30,341 bases of DNA from a virus. Location: positions 1 through 30,341 of the IMG/VR virus record IMGVR_UViG_3300034093_002642; one strand, given 5' to 3'. Under the pieces are notes generated by a model. It did no database searches. It was not told the DNA's origin and was given only the letters and a program-made list of their open reading frames with translations. Every line of letters begins with the position of its first letter. Within the stretch, counting starts at the first letter, position 1. Positions 1 through 5,957 of this stretch are shown piece by piece. The position numbers were made by a program, and so were the translations under genes.

Positions 1-1354
1 CTCTGAAATCTAAGGTAACAAACCCTCTATATACAATGAAACCCATTCCTTCAGGTAATCTTTCTTGTATTTCTTCTACCGTTTCATCTATCCATAATTC
101 ATTTATTCTAAGAAGCATTTCTTTATCACGTTTAAATTCTTCTGGCACCGCTTTATCACCCAAGTGTTTTTCAAGCAATTCAAATTTATCCATACCATTA
201 GTTGCAATAAATCTACTTACTTCTTTTCCAGTCAATGAATGTAGAAAAGCCTTGATGTCTTCATCAGATAAAACCATAAGTTCAGTGTATACTGGGTTTA
301 ATTGATATCTATTTCTTTGATTAGGTTTCATATACTCATCAAACTTTCTTTTGCTTATTTGAGCATATCTTTTAAGAATTGCTGGTTTATTTTTAATAAA
401 GGCAAATCCTTCATCATCTAGTCCAATACCAAATGAAACATATAAATTTAATAAGTCATCTGGAAGTTGCATTAATTGATTATTTGTTATTGGTTTGGAA
501 ATAGTTGGATATATATCTAAATAATTTCTTTTTTCTTCATATGATAATCTTTTAAATTCCATATCAGAAATACCATTTTTAAATCTTACATGTTCTTTTC
601 TTTCTTCTTCTGTAAATGGTTTTGGTTGCAATACTTCATGTGCTGGTCCTAAGTTAGGGTTAATTGCCATAATTTCATCCCAACTCATTTGAGTATCATT
701 ATCATTTTGAGCTGAGGTAACAATATATTGTTTTGTTGTTAAATCATTTAAATTGACATTTTTTGGAACTTGAATTACAAAGAAATGGTATTTATTTTGA
801 AATTTACCACTAAATGTTGTTTTACCTAAATTCCAAAGTTTAAATTCTTCTTTTGTTGCTGGAATATCTTTAATAAAATAGAAAGCTGGTTCATAAGGTT
901 TAAATCTATATGTATAAAACATATTTGATGAATCTGACCTGGCTACACACCAACTATAAGGAAAACTACCTTTATATTTAATACATGCTCTAGGATTGTC
1001 AGCGTAAAATACTTCAATATTTGTATCTTTATAAACAGCTTCAGCTGATACATCAATATCATTGGTAGGTTTAGAAATAGCACTATATACTGGTCTTTTA
1101 CCACCAACATAATCTACCAACACTTCTAAATCATGAAAATCCTTATATGAATCAACATCATTTCTTTTATCTATTGGAACATTAATGTTGACTTCTGCGT
1201 CAAACATCTCTTTAAATTTTTTATCTCTAATATATTTAAATTTATCGATATATGATTTAACAATATCGGGGTCAAACCCTTGAGATATGAATTTTTTTGT
1301 TTGACTTTTAAAATCTTCATTAAGAAGTTCATTATATATATTGGTAAGCTTCAT
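1..1354 (-). CDS. Large SWC-motif phage protein, C-terminus outside window
   Basis: The open frame runs from the ATG at 1354 off the left edge, giving at least 451 residues. The N-terminus MKLTNIYNELLNEDFK has an LNE triplet near residue 12, the same position as in other leader-bearing proteins here. Around residue 125-140 it has ACIKYKG..PYSWCVARSD followed by an aromatic-rich YTYR stretch. A similar block (CVMYGQG.SWCIT, YNTYR, FVI, MPWDEI) is in the protein at 27007-29187, so the two look like diverged paralogues; here the matching end is MSWDEI. Proteins with this tryptophan-cysteine block occur in many environmental phages, with no function known to me. I cannot assign a role; a virion-associated protein is an inference from the leader. 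Confidence 0.8.
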   Translation of the reverse strand, partial: MKLTNIYNELLNEDFKSQTKKFISQGFDPDIVKSYIDKFKYIRDKKFKEMFDAEVNINVPIDKRNDVDSYKDFHDLEVLVDYVGGKRPVYSAISKPTNDIDVSAEAVYKDTNIEVFYADNPRACIKYKGSFPYSWCVARSDSSNMFYTYRFKPYEPAFYFIKDIPATKEEFKLWNLGKTTFSGKFQNKYHFFVIQVPKNVNLNDLTTKQYIVTSAQNDNDTQMSWDEIMAINPNLGPAHEVLQPKPFTEEERKEHVRFKNGISDMEFKRLSYEEKRNYLDIYPTISKPITNNQLMQLPDDLLNLYVSFGIGLDDEGFAFIKNKPAILKRYAQISKRKFDEYMKPNQRNRYQLNPVYTELMVLSDEDIKAFLHSLTGKEVSRFIATNGMDKFELLEKHLGDKAVPEEFKRDKEMLLRINELWIDETVEEIQERLPEGMGFIVYRGFVTLDFR

Positions 1355-1418
1355 GTTTGTGTTTTATAATAAATATCAACTATTTTTGAATATTCATTAA
1401 TAACTTTTAAAATGTTAG

Positions 1419-1492
1419 TACATCCACTAGGATTCGAACCTAGGACCCCTTGCATGTAAAACAAGTGCTCTAACCAACTGAGCTATAGATGC
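1419..1492 (-). tRNA. tRNA-Val (anticodon UAC)
   Basis: A full cloverleaf is visible. The acceptor GCATCTA pairs with TGGATGT (two G-U pairs), the T-arm is standard with TTCGAAT, and the anticodon loop TTTACAT sits between CTTGT and GCAAG. The discriminator is A and is followed by CTA, so 3' CCA is not encoded. It is the last gene of cluster A in the direction of transcription. Confidence 0.93.
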
Positions 1493-1498
1493 ATATTG

Positions 1499-1579
1499 TA
1501 CTCATGGTCGGACTCGAACCGACACGCCTTGCGACACCAGATTCTAAATCTGACGGGTCTACCATTCCCCCACACGAGC
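1499..1579 (-). tRNA. tRNA-Leu (anticodon UAG)
   Basis: The acceptor GCTCGTG pairs with CATGAGT. The anticodon loop TTTAGAA lies in a TCAGA/TCTGG stem. A long variable arm (TGTCGCAAGGCGT) marks a class II tRNA and supports Leu. Discriminator A is followed by CAA, so CCA must be added after transcription. Only 6 nt separate it from tRNA-Val. Confidence 0.93.
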
Positions 1580-1618
1580 TAGTTTTGCTTATCAAGGAAA
1601 GCATCGGTAAAACCTTTG

Positions 1619-1692
1619 TACCCCCGATGGGATTTGAACCCACACTGTACAGGGTTTAAGTCTGATGCCTCTTCCGATTGGGCTACAGGGGT
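1619..1692 (-). tRNA. tRNA with UAA anticodon, Leu-like but short variable loop
   Basis: The acceptor ACCCCTG pairs with CGGGGGT and the T-arm GTGGG/CCCAT is good. The anticodon loop CTTAAAC reads UAA (Leu codon UUA). Two oddities: the variable loop is only about 5 nt, whereas bacterial tRNA-Leu has a long arm, and the anticodon stem TCAGA/CCTGT has mismatches at both ends. It may be chimeric or decayed. Its first 10 nt overlap the 3' end of the HNH gene at 1683-2153, whose TAG stop lies inside the tRNA. CCA is not encoded. Confidence 0.7.
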
Positions 1693-2153
1693 CTTTTTTT
1701 GTTTCTAACTGTAGTTGTTTGGCTATGACAATTTGGACATAAAATTTTTAAATTTTCTAACCTATTATCCGTATTATCACCGTTGATATGTTCTAACTCT
1801 AAGGTTATTTCTTTACCATTCCATTCAACAATACCACATTCTTCACATTGTTTTGTTTTTATTCCTTCTTTGAATAATCTCTTTTTTAAACTATTACCGT
1901 TTTTATATGGTGAGTTTTCCACCAATGCATCGACTAATTCATAAGTTTTACCAAATGGGGTGAATTTTTCGCCTTGATTCCAAGCTGCACCAGTAAAATG
2001 ACTAGTATCAATTTCCCATTCTTTAAACTTAGCATATAATGTTTTGTAATTACCACCACATGCTTTCATATTCAACTCACGACATACACCAGCTACCGCT
2101 AATGATTTTCTAACCGCTTCTTCTAATTCTTCTTTAGTATGTTTATATCTCAT
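1683..2153 (-). CDS. HNH homing endonuclease (HNH-1)
   Basis: This 156-residue protein has an N-terminal helical part (residues 1-45) resembling a DNA-recognition region. Its C-terminal HNH zinc domain has CEECG near residue 100, LELEHINGDN with the catalytic His, then NRLENLKILCPNCHSQT. That is the usual layout of free-standing phage HNH endonucleases. It lies between the 5' half of a broken tRNA-Leu (2201-2233) and an intact UAA tRNA, and its stop codon is inside that tRNA. A promoter of the kind shared with the other homing genes (TTTAC-17-TATATTTA, 2159-2188) sits just upstream, with a 14-bp palindrome in its spacer. Confidence 0.88.
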   Translation of the reverse strand: MRYKHTKEELEEAVRKSLAVAGVCRELNMKACGGNYKTLYAKFKEWEIDTSHFTGAAWNQGEKFTPFGKTYELVDALVENSPYKNGNSLKKRLFKEGIKTKQCEECGIVEWNGKEITLELEHINGDNTDNRLENLKILCPNCHSQTTTVRNKKRPL

Positions 2154-2158
2154 ACTAA

Positions 2159-2188
2159 TAAATATATAGAATTCTATAAAAAAGTAAA
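2159..2188 (-). promoter_or_regulatory. Promoter of HNH-1 with palindrome
   Basis: On the minus strand TTTAC is followed by 17 nt and TATATTTA, a few bases before the ATG. The palindrome TATAGAATTCTATA (2166-2179) fills most of the spacer and overlaps the last base of the -7 box. It could bind a repressor. Confidence 0.6.
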
Positions 2189-2200
2189 CACTAAGTAAAA

Positions 2201-2233
2201 AAGTCCAGCGTGTCTACCATTCCACCACTCGGC
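2201..2233 (-). pseudogene. 5' half of a broken tRNA-Leu
   Basis: The minus strand reads GCCGAGT, then a Leu-type D-arm (GGTGGAATGGTAGACACG), then CTGGACTT, where the tRNA stops in the anticodon loop after U34. The rest (TCCAG and the long arm) is missing; instead poly-T and the HNH-1 promoter follow. The CTGGACTT stem and loop fit a tRNA-Leu(UAA). I found no matching 3' half ending in ACTCGGC in cluster A. Confidence 0.75.
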
Positions 2234-2247
2234 CAAAATGGAAATAA

Positions 2248-2403
2248 TTACTCTTCGATTTCCATTGGTGTTTCTTCTAAGCCTTCTTCAGCTAATTTAG
2301 CTTCTTCATAAGCTTTTGCACATCTATGATGCAGGAATTTTCCATTATTTACCGCAGCAACCCCTAGGATTGATTCTCCGCAATGTTCGCATGTAAATGT
2401 CAT
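2248..2403 (-). CDS. Small zinc-ribbon-like protein
   Basis: This 51-residue protein starts MTFTCEHCGESILG and has a later HHRC, so CxxC plus HxxC could bind one zinc. The C-terminal half is an acidic helix (EEAKLAEEGLEETPMEIEE). Codon use matches its neighbours and the gene fills the gap between two tRNA fragments. The function is unknown; small zinc proteins like this are common in phages and may act as DNA- or polymerase-binding modulators, which is only a guess. Confidence 0.7.
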   Translation of the reverse strand: MTFTCEHCGESILGVAAVNNGKFLHHRCAKAYEEAKLAEEGLEETPMEIEE

Positions 2404-2482
2404 ATCTTATTATTTTAATTCTTTTAAGCTCACGCTTATGTTATTTGTAGCTCATTTTATCACTAATTTGAGCTTTATCCAG

Positions 2483-2507
2483 AGGCGTGAACAGGATTCG
2501 AACCTGT
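2483..2507 (-). pseudogene. 3' half of a split tRNA, probably tRNA-Cys
   Basis: The minus strand has a perfect T-arm (ACAGG, TTCGAAT, CCTGT), then an acceptor half TCACGCC and discriminator T. U73 is typical of tRNA-Cys. The acceptor half pairs with the GGCACGA of the 5' half at 3100-3136 at five of seven positions, the two misses being central A-C and C-A. No D- or anticodon arm precedes it; the HNH-2 reading frame does. Confidence 0.7.
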
Positions 2508-2509
2508 TA

Positions 2510-2959
2510 TTATTTAATATTCTCATACCACCAACCAAATTGTTTAGATGTTCTGATTCTATGGCAATTAGCACATAAAACATTACATTTTTCTATTTCT
2601 GCTAATATAGTGGCCCAATTATACGAATATATCATAGACGAGATACCATATTTTTTTTCTTTTTCATCTTTATGGTCAAAATCTAAAACTATTGGATTAG
2701 ATTCGTCACAAACAACACAATGGTGTGTTTTAAAATATTCTAATAAATTTACCCTATTTTCAGATGTTTTTATTTTTTTTCTTATGTTAATACGTTCTAA
2801 ATATTCTTCTTTATATTTGGCGTAATGTTCTTTATTTTTTCTTTTTTCTTTATAACAACTTTTACATTGTGAATGTAATTTATTTGTTTTTTTATTTTTG
2901 AAAAAGAAATCACAAATTTCTTTTTCTTCACCACATTGTGTACATTTTTTTGTTTCCAT
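2510..2959 (-). CDS. Zinc-finger HNH homing endonuclease (HNH-2)
   Basis: The 149-residue protein begins METKKCTQCGEEK, a four-Cys finger (CTQC, CKSC) typical of this endonuclease group. A basic helix (residues 35-70) follows, then an HNH core: HHCVVCDE, VLDFDHKD, and KCNVLCANCHRIRT. I chose the ATG at 2959 over the upstream alternative because the promoter-flanking inverted repeat and the zinc finger both start there. The stop codon abuts the tRNA-Cys 3' half, and an intact tRNA-Cys lies just upstream, so the gene sits inside a disrupted tRNA-Cys locus. Confidence 0.88.
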   Translation of the reverse strand: METKKCTQCGEEKEICDFFFKNKKTNKLHSQCKSCYKEKRKNKEHYAKYKEEYLERINIRKKIKTSENRVNLLEYFKTHHCVVCDESNPIVLDFDHKDEKEKKYGISSMIYSYNWATILAEIEKCNVLCANCHRIRTSKQFGWWYENIK

Positions 2960-2984
2960 ATTTGTTTTTATTATAAATATGGAA
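2954..2984 (-). promoter_or_regulatory. Inverted repeat over HNH-2 promoter and start codon
   Basis: Perfect 10-bp arms TTCCATATTT (2954-2963) and AAATATGGAA (2975-2984) are separated by 11 nt. One arm contains the ATGGAA start of HNH-2. The other overlaps the likely -7 box CATATTTA. See the finding on this recurring layout. Confidence 0.6.
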
Positions 2985-2986
2985 TA

Positions 2987-3018
2987 AAACTGCAAAACAC
3001 AAAATTTATTTGCAGTTT
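2987..3018 (-). terminator. 10-bp hairpin after tRNA-Cys
   Basis: AAACTGCAAA (2987-2996) and TTTGCAGTTT (3009-3018) are perfectly complementary with a 12-nt loop, and a short T-rich run follows on the minus strand. It lies 2 nt past the tRNA-Cys 3' end and could end or help process the tRNA transcript. Confidence 0.45.
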
Positions 3019-3020
3019 AG

Positions 3021-3093
3021 AGCCGAAGGTTGGATTCGAACCAACGAATAGTGGTTTTGCAAACCACCCCCTTAACCACTTGGGTACATCGGC
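3021..3093 (-). tRNA. tRNA-Cys (anticodon GCA)
   Basis: The acceptor GCCGATG pairs with CTTCGGC (one T-T mismatch). The anticodon loop TTGCAAA sits in TGGTT/AACCA, the T-arm is standard, and discriminator T is typical of Cys. CCA is not encoded. The gene is flanked by a short direct repeat, ATTTATTTTGCAG at 3094-3106 and ATTTATTTGCAG at 3004-3015, and lies between the two halves of another tRNA-Cys. Confidence 0.92.
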
Positions 3094-3099
3094 ATTTAT

Positions 3100-3136
3100 T
3101 TTGCAGAGCCCTGTCTAACCACTCGGCCATCGTGCC
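3100..3136 (-). pseudogene. 5' half of a split tRNA-Cys
   Basis: The minus strand reads GGCACGA, TG, a D-arm (GCCGAGTGGTTAGACA), GGGCT and the loop CTGCAAA with anticodon GCA, then breaks off straight after the anticodon loop. No AGCCC stem partner follows. Its likely 3' half lies about 0.6 kb downstream at 2483-2507. Confidence 0.75.
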
Positions 3137-3143
3137 ATAAAAA

Positions 3144-3173
3144 AAACCCATTTAATTTGACTTAAATGGGTTT
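3144..3173 (-). terminator. Strong intrinsic terminator of the tiny peptide gene
   Basis: A 12-bp stem (AAACCCATTTAA / TTAAATGGGTTT) with a 6-nt loop is followed on the minus strand by eight T residues. It ends the transcript of the 24-codon gene at 3198-3272 and insulates it from cluster A. Confidence 0.85.
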
Positions 3174-3197
3174 CATATTTTGAATGATTAAATTTAA

Positions 3198-3272
3198 TCA
3201 ACAACCATAACCCATCGTGCCCACCACTAGTGAACATAATACAAGGACCAATAACATTGCTAAATTTTTCAT
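3198..3272 (-). CDS. Tiny hydrophobic peptide, 24 residues
   Basis: The ATG at 3272 opens MKNLAMLLVLVLCSLVVGTMGYGC, ending in TGA. After Lys2 it is one hydrophobic segment and it ends with Cys, so it could be a membrane peptide, a leader, or a lipopeptide-like product. Support for a real gene is the context: a near-ideal promoter (3324-3353), a leader with a small hairpin GTGGT/ACCAC (3291-3304), the short ORF, and a strong terminator 25 nt after the stop. The function is unknown. An RNA acting on its own with a chance ORF is the alternative. Confidence 0.5.
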   Translation of the reverse strand: MKNLAMLLVLVLCSLVVGTMGYGC

Positions 3273-3323
3273 TTTTATTTTAATTTTTATGTGGTTTCTA
3301 CCACGTTGTTTAATAAATATAAG

Positions 3324-3353
3324 CAAATATACAAAAAGATTCCTAATAGTCAA
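3324..3353 (-). promoter_or_regulatory. Promoter of tiny peptide gene
   Basis: On the minus strand TTGAC is followed by 17 nt and TATATTTG, a good match to the Bacteroidetes housekeeping consensus. It starts about 50 nt before the ATG at 3272. Confidence 0.75.
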
Positions 3354-3382
3354 GTATTTTATTGATTTATTTTTAAAATATA

Positions 3383-3413
3383 TTGACAATTTTTAAAATA
3401 TTCCTTATATTTA
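3383..3413 (+). promoter_or_regulatory. Promoter of GIY-YIG-like gene
   Basis: TTGAC at 3383 is followed by 18 nt and TATATTTA at 3406-3413. The ATG is at 3420, so transcription would begin at or next to the start codon, giving a nearly leaderless mRNA. Confidence 0.7.
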
Positions 3414-3419
3414 AGAATT

Positions 3420-3746
3420 ATGGGCTACGTTTACCTCTTATTACAAACCGACATTGATGGAAATTGTTCCCACAAAATAGGTATAACTAAAAACGACCCA
3501 AACCTTCGTTTAAAGCAATTGCAAACAGGTAATCCTAATAAAATAAGTCTTCTTAAACAATACTATTCAAAAAACTATCTAAAAGTAGAACAATGGATGC
3601 ACCGAAAACATTCTGGCTCCAAATCTGAAGCCAAGAATGAGTGGCGTATACTTACCGATGAGAATGTGTTCTCATTTATTGATGATTGTAAAGAAGCTGA
3701 TGAAACCATCAAATTCCTACTTGAAAATAATTCTCTTTATAAATAA
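3420..3746 (+). CDS. GIY-YIG-like nuclease domain protein (T5orf172/Mug113 type)
   Basis: The 108-residue protein opens MGYVYLLLQTDIDG, then HKIGITKNDPNLRLKQLQTGNP, which fits the compact GIY-YIG-like fold called T5orf172 or Mug113 (YVY..., KIG.T..P..R...L), with HRKH and EAKNEWR following. Proteins of this type occur in phages as single-domain nucleases of uncertain role. It is transcribed alone on the plus strand from its own promoter and overlaps the convergent nucleotidyltransferase gene by 10 nt. It lacks the NUMOD repeats of the larger GIY-YIG genes here, so homing is less clear. Confidence 0.75.
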   Translation: MGYVYLLLQTDIDGNCSHKIGITKNDPNLRLKQLQTGNPNKISLLKQYYSKNYLKVEQWMHRKHSGSKSEAKNEWRILTDENVFSFIDDCKEADETIKFLLENNSLYK

Positions 3747-4921
3747 AATTCTTTACGAATCCTTACCAATAAATCATTAACCAAATTCTTATCAACACTA
3801 TTTGGTAAGTCTGAATCTTCAAATACTGAATCCATATTTGCAATCGCAGCATCTGCAGTTTCAATTAGAGTTTCCAAATCAACTTCACCACGTCTAATTT
3901 TAAGAAGTTCTGCAGCATCTTGTCGTCTGACTTGTATACCTTCTCCACGACCAATTTCAGTAGCCATATTAATAAGTCTAATACAATGCATCATATTCTT
4001 TCCATCGATACGTTGACCATGTTCTTGTGTTTCAACATAACGAGCTTCATTACGGTTCTCTAACCATTCTTGATACTCTCTATAATCTTTACAATGCTCT
4101 GAGTAACCATCTTTGTTATAGATTAGGTTACAGATAGCTTTCTCACCTTTAGGAATGCTAGAAAGTCTTAATTGATTTGAAATACCATAATTAATCTTAC
4201 CATCTTCATCTTCATGACCAGTATTAATAAGTCCCTTATATCCGAAGCCCATTGATTTACCAGCATCTTTTCGAATTTCTTTTGAAGCTGTTCGTTTAGC
4301 TTCAGTATGTCTATCTGAATGTAATAACTCACTTACTTTATCATAAAATAAAGCATATACATCTCTAGCATTTGATAAATTAACAGCACCAATGTATTTT
4401 TCTTCAAACCTACCATCATTCCATTTTTTCCATGGAATGGTTTTTTCTCCATCAATAACATAACAGAAATCCAATAGGTCTTTACGAACTACTTTATCTT
4501 TCTCCCAATTTTGTTTTTTATTAAGACCCTTAGCTTTTTTAATTTGTTGTCTAGCATAACCCCCAAAACTATCCTTACATACTTTGGTAATAAACTTTTC
4601 CTTTTGTTCAAGGATAAGGTCAAACAATGGATGTTTGCTAATTATACAATCTTCTGGACTATTAAGAAGTTCTAGTACTGTTGGGTTGTTAGAACCCATA
4701 AGTTCTAGGAAACGTCTAATCTCCCATCCAGTATAATCCTTATTTACATTGATTTGTTCCACGTAACCAGTACCTAGAATGTTTTCCAGAGGTAGGATAT
4801 AAACAAATTTTTTGTCTACATCACTTTCAGGTGTCTGTGTTCCATATGCTTGAGAACCAATAATGGTTTCAAATAAGATAAGACCGTTATCTACAAGATA
4901 CTCATGTGTTATCTGTTTCAT
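3737..4921 (-). CDS. Predicted nucleotidyltransferase, DNA polymerase beta superfamily (YcgL/COG3541-like)
   Basis: The 394-residue protein has the nucleotidyltransferase signature GSQAYGTQTPESDVD at residues 22-36, where GS and the two Asp residues bind metal and nucleotide. A conserved TGWEIRRFLELMGSNNPTVLELL block follows at about 64-86. The C-terminal half is helical and charged. This matches a family of Pol-beta-like transferases often found in large phages and annotated only as predicted nucleotidyltransferases; the substrate is unknown (a tRNA end or a protein are options). It is followed downstream by the convergent GIY-YIG-like gene. Confidence 0.8.
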   Translation of the reverse strand: MKQITHEYLVDNGLILFETIIGSQAYGTQTPESDVDKKFVYILPLENILGTGYVEQINVNKDYTGWEIRRFLELMGSNNPTVLELLNSPEDCIISKHPLFDLILEQKEKFITKVCKDSFGGYARQQIKKAKGLNKKQNWEKDKVVRKDLLDFCYVIDGEKTIPWKKWNDGRFEEKYIGAVNLSNARDVYALFYDKVSELLHSDRHTEAKRTASKEIRKDAGKSMGFGYKGLINTGHEDEDGKINYGISNQLRLSSIPKGEKAICNLIYNKDGYSEHCKDYREYQEWLENRNEARYVETQEHGQRIDGKNMMHCIRLINMATEIGRGEGIQVRRQDAAELLKIRRGEVDLETLIETADAAIANMDSVFEDSDLPNSVDKNLVNDLLVRIRKEFYL

Positions 4922-4933
4922 ATTTTTATTAGT

Positions 4934-5206
4934 TTAAACATTATTTGCTTCTGAATAACTAGCTCTTACACCTTTGTTATACATTACTTTGGTTATAACA
5001 TTTATTAAATCATCAACTCTATTTATATGTAATTCACCATCAAGAACAAAGCCTTCTTTATCGTTACCAATCAATGTAAATTCTTCATCAATATGATTTG
5101 AACAAAATAAATCTAAACCTTCACTATCAATAGTTAGACTATAGATATCATTACCAATTTTTTCGAATCCCATACTTAATAGTATTTCTTTGTTTAATTT
5201 TTTCAT
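4934..5206 (-). CDS. Hypothetical protein, 90 residues
   Basis: The small protein (MKKLNKEILLSMGFEKIG...) has alternating strand-like and acidic stretches and no motif I recognise. It precedes the nucleotidyltransferase by 12 nt and is probably co-transcribed from the promoter at 5237-5268. Its start codon is preceded by an AT-rich leader with no Shine-Dalgarno, as usual for Bacteroidetes. The function is unknown. Confidence 0.7.
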   Translation of the reverse strand: MKKLNKEILLSMGFEKIGNDIYSLTIDSEGLDLFCSNHIDEEFTLIGNDKEGFVLDGELHINRVDDLINVITKVMYNKGVRASYSEANNV

Positions 5207-5236
5207 AATTTTATTTTTTATTTATTATTATTTTGG

Positions 5237-5268
5237 CAAATATATAATTTAATTTTTATATTACCAAA
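5237..5268 (-). promoter_or_regulatory. TTTGGTA-type promoter
   Basis: The minus strand has TTTGGTA, 17 nt, then TATATTTG. The same TTTGGTA box occurs before the DNA ligase and CCA-enzyme genes, suggesting a promoter class distinct from the TTGAC class. Confidence 0.65.
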
Positions 5269-5313
5269 TGTTTTGATATTTATTATTAAATAATAATATT
5301 ATGAAAACATTTG
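5265..5313 (+). promoter_or_regulatory. Inverted repeat spanning promoter and start of holin-like gene
   Basis: CAAATGTTTT (5265-5274) and AAAACATTTG (5304-5313) are perfect 10-bp arms 29 nt apart. The right arm lies in codons 2-5 of the gene at 5301, and the left arm abuts a -7-like GATATTTA. It also overlaps the divergent promoter of the 5206 gene. Confidence 0.5.
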
Positions 5314-5579
5314 CTATTAATCTTTTTAAAGACGAGAGAGGAAAAAACTCATCCAAAAGATTTCTTGGACTCATTGCTGGATTAACATTATGTATAACAT
5401 TATTTGTTAACAGTTTTTACGGGGCTAATTTTAAACCCTCTGATTCTTTAGTTAATGCTGTTGCTATGTTGTCTTTTGGTTGTTTAGGACTTGCCAGTGT
5501 AGATAAAATATGGGGAAAAACACCAGCCAAACCATCAGATGATGTAGTAAAAGATGATGTGGTAAAAGAAGATGAATAA
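5301..5579 (+). CDS. Two-TM membrane protein, holin candidate
   Basis: The 92-residue protein has a charged N-terminus (INLFKDERGKNSSKRF), a first membrane segment at about 22-42 (FLGLIAGLTLCITLFVNSFY), a short polar turn, and a second at about 50-70 (LVNAVAMLSFGCLGLASV). It ends in a charged DDVVKDDVVKEDE tail. This size and topology fit class II holins. No endolysin is next to it, so the call rests on topology alone; another small phage membrane protein is possible. It is the only plus-strand gene here that is not tied to a nuclease cassette, apart from the 71-residue gene at 16615. A strong palindromic terminator follows. Confidence 0.5.
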   Translation: MKTFAINLFKDERGKNSSKRFLGLIAGLTLCITLFVNSFYGANFKPSDSLVNAVAMLSFGCLGLASVDKIWGKTPAKPSDDVVKDDVVKEDE

Positions 5580-5582
5580 AAT

Positions 5583-5600
5583 AGGGCTGATATCAGCCCT
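5583..5600. terminator. Palindromic bidirectional terminator
   Basis: AGGGCTGATATCAGCCCT is a perfect 18-bp palindrome. T-rich sequence follows on the plus strand (TTATTTTA), and on the minus strand ATTTTATT. It ends the holin-like gene and could also end a minus-strand transcript starting near 5685. Confidence 0.7.
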
Positions 5601-5697
5601 TTATTTTATATACCCTTGTTTTATTAATTCATGTATGTAAGTGCTCTGTTCAATGTTTTTCTCGTTTTTAAAACTTTTAAATTAGAGTACAAATATA
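5601..5697 (-). ncRNA. Candidate small RNA, no gene seen
   Basis: On the minus strand a TTTGT-17-TATATTTG promoter (5690-5719, -7 box at 5690-5697) points into about 100 nt with no ORF longer than a few codons, then reaches the palindromic terminator at 5583-5600. Promoter, short non-coding body and terminator together suggest a small RNA. No family is recognised. Confidence 0.3.
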
Positions 5698-5746
5698 CAA
5701 CTATTTTTTAACACACAAATTATTTTTACTTTTATTTTTAAAATAC

Positions 5747-5787
5747 TTGACTTTTTATTATATATGTGTATATTTATAGTATATACA
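5747..5787 (+). promoter_or_regulatory. Promoter and operator-like repeat of RHH-GIY cassette
   Basis: TTGAC (5747-5751), 17 nt, then TATATTTA (5769-5776). The inverted repeat TGTATAT (5767-5773) / ATATACA (5781-5787) brackets the -7 box, a fitting site for the RHH protein encoded next. Confidence 0.65.
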
Positions 5788-5795
5788 ATTAAAAT

Positions 5796-5957
5796 ATGAA
5801 AAAACAAGAAAAAACACTTATTATGAGAATCGATGAAGATTTAAAAACCAGATTCAACCAAAAAGCTGAAGATAACTATATGTCATTATCAGCAAGAATA
5901 AAATATCTAATGAAAATGGATATTGAAGACAAAATAACGATAAAAAATGGAAAATAA
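5796..5957 (+). CDS. Ribbon-helix-helix (CopG/Arc-like) DNA-binding protein
   Basis: The 53-residue protein MKKQEKTLIMRIDEDLKTRF... has a beta-strand TLIMRID, helix A (EDLKTRFNQKAEDN), a YMSLSARIKYLM turn-helix, and a charged tail. This is the layout of CopG/Arc RHH repressors, which bind as dimers by the N-terminal strand. Its stop overlaps the start of the GIY-YIG gene by 11 nt, so the two are translationally coupled. The likely role is self-control of the cassette through the repeat at 5767-5787. A second RHH-nuclease pair lies at 7277-7961. Confidence 0.75.
   Translation: MKKQEKTLIMRIDEDLKTRFNQKAEDNYMSLSARIKYLMKMDIEDKITIKNGK

Noticed and set aside
36-305. 89-codon plus-strand ORF
   Set aside because: It lies antisense within the large SWC gene (1-1354), whose frame shows clear coding content; the Ser/Leu-rich product is typical of an antisense shadow.
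1619-1692. Ochre suppressor tRNA (anticodon UUA)
   Set aside because: With U33 in place the anticodon is UAA (Leu codon UUA). TAA is used as a normal stop throughout, so there is no sign of recoding.
1619-2233. Group I intron in tRNA-Leu with HNH-1 as intron-encoded endonuclease
   Set aside because: The break point fits the classic intron site, but I see no matching 3' exon or group I core, and HNH-1 has its own promoter. A free-standing insertion is simpler.
2487-3118. Plus-strand ORFs of 112 and 60 codons across HNH-2 and tRNA-Cys
   Set aside because: They run opposite the zinc-finger HNH frame and through tRNA genes; products contain runs such as RARESNP/EPKVGFEPT-type peptides that come from antisense tRNA sequence.
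5267-5313. mRNA hairpins from the start-codon inverted repeats as riboswitch-like switches
   Set aside because: In most cases the predicted transcription start lies between the arms, so the upstream arm would not be in the mRNA; an operator reading is preferred.
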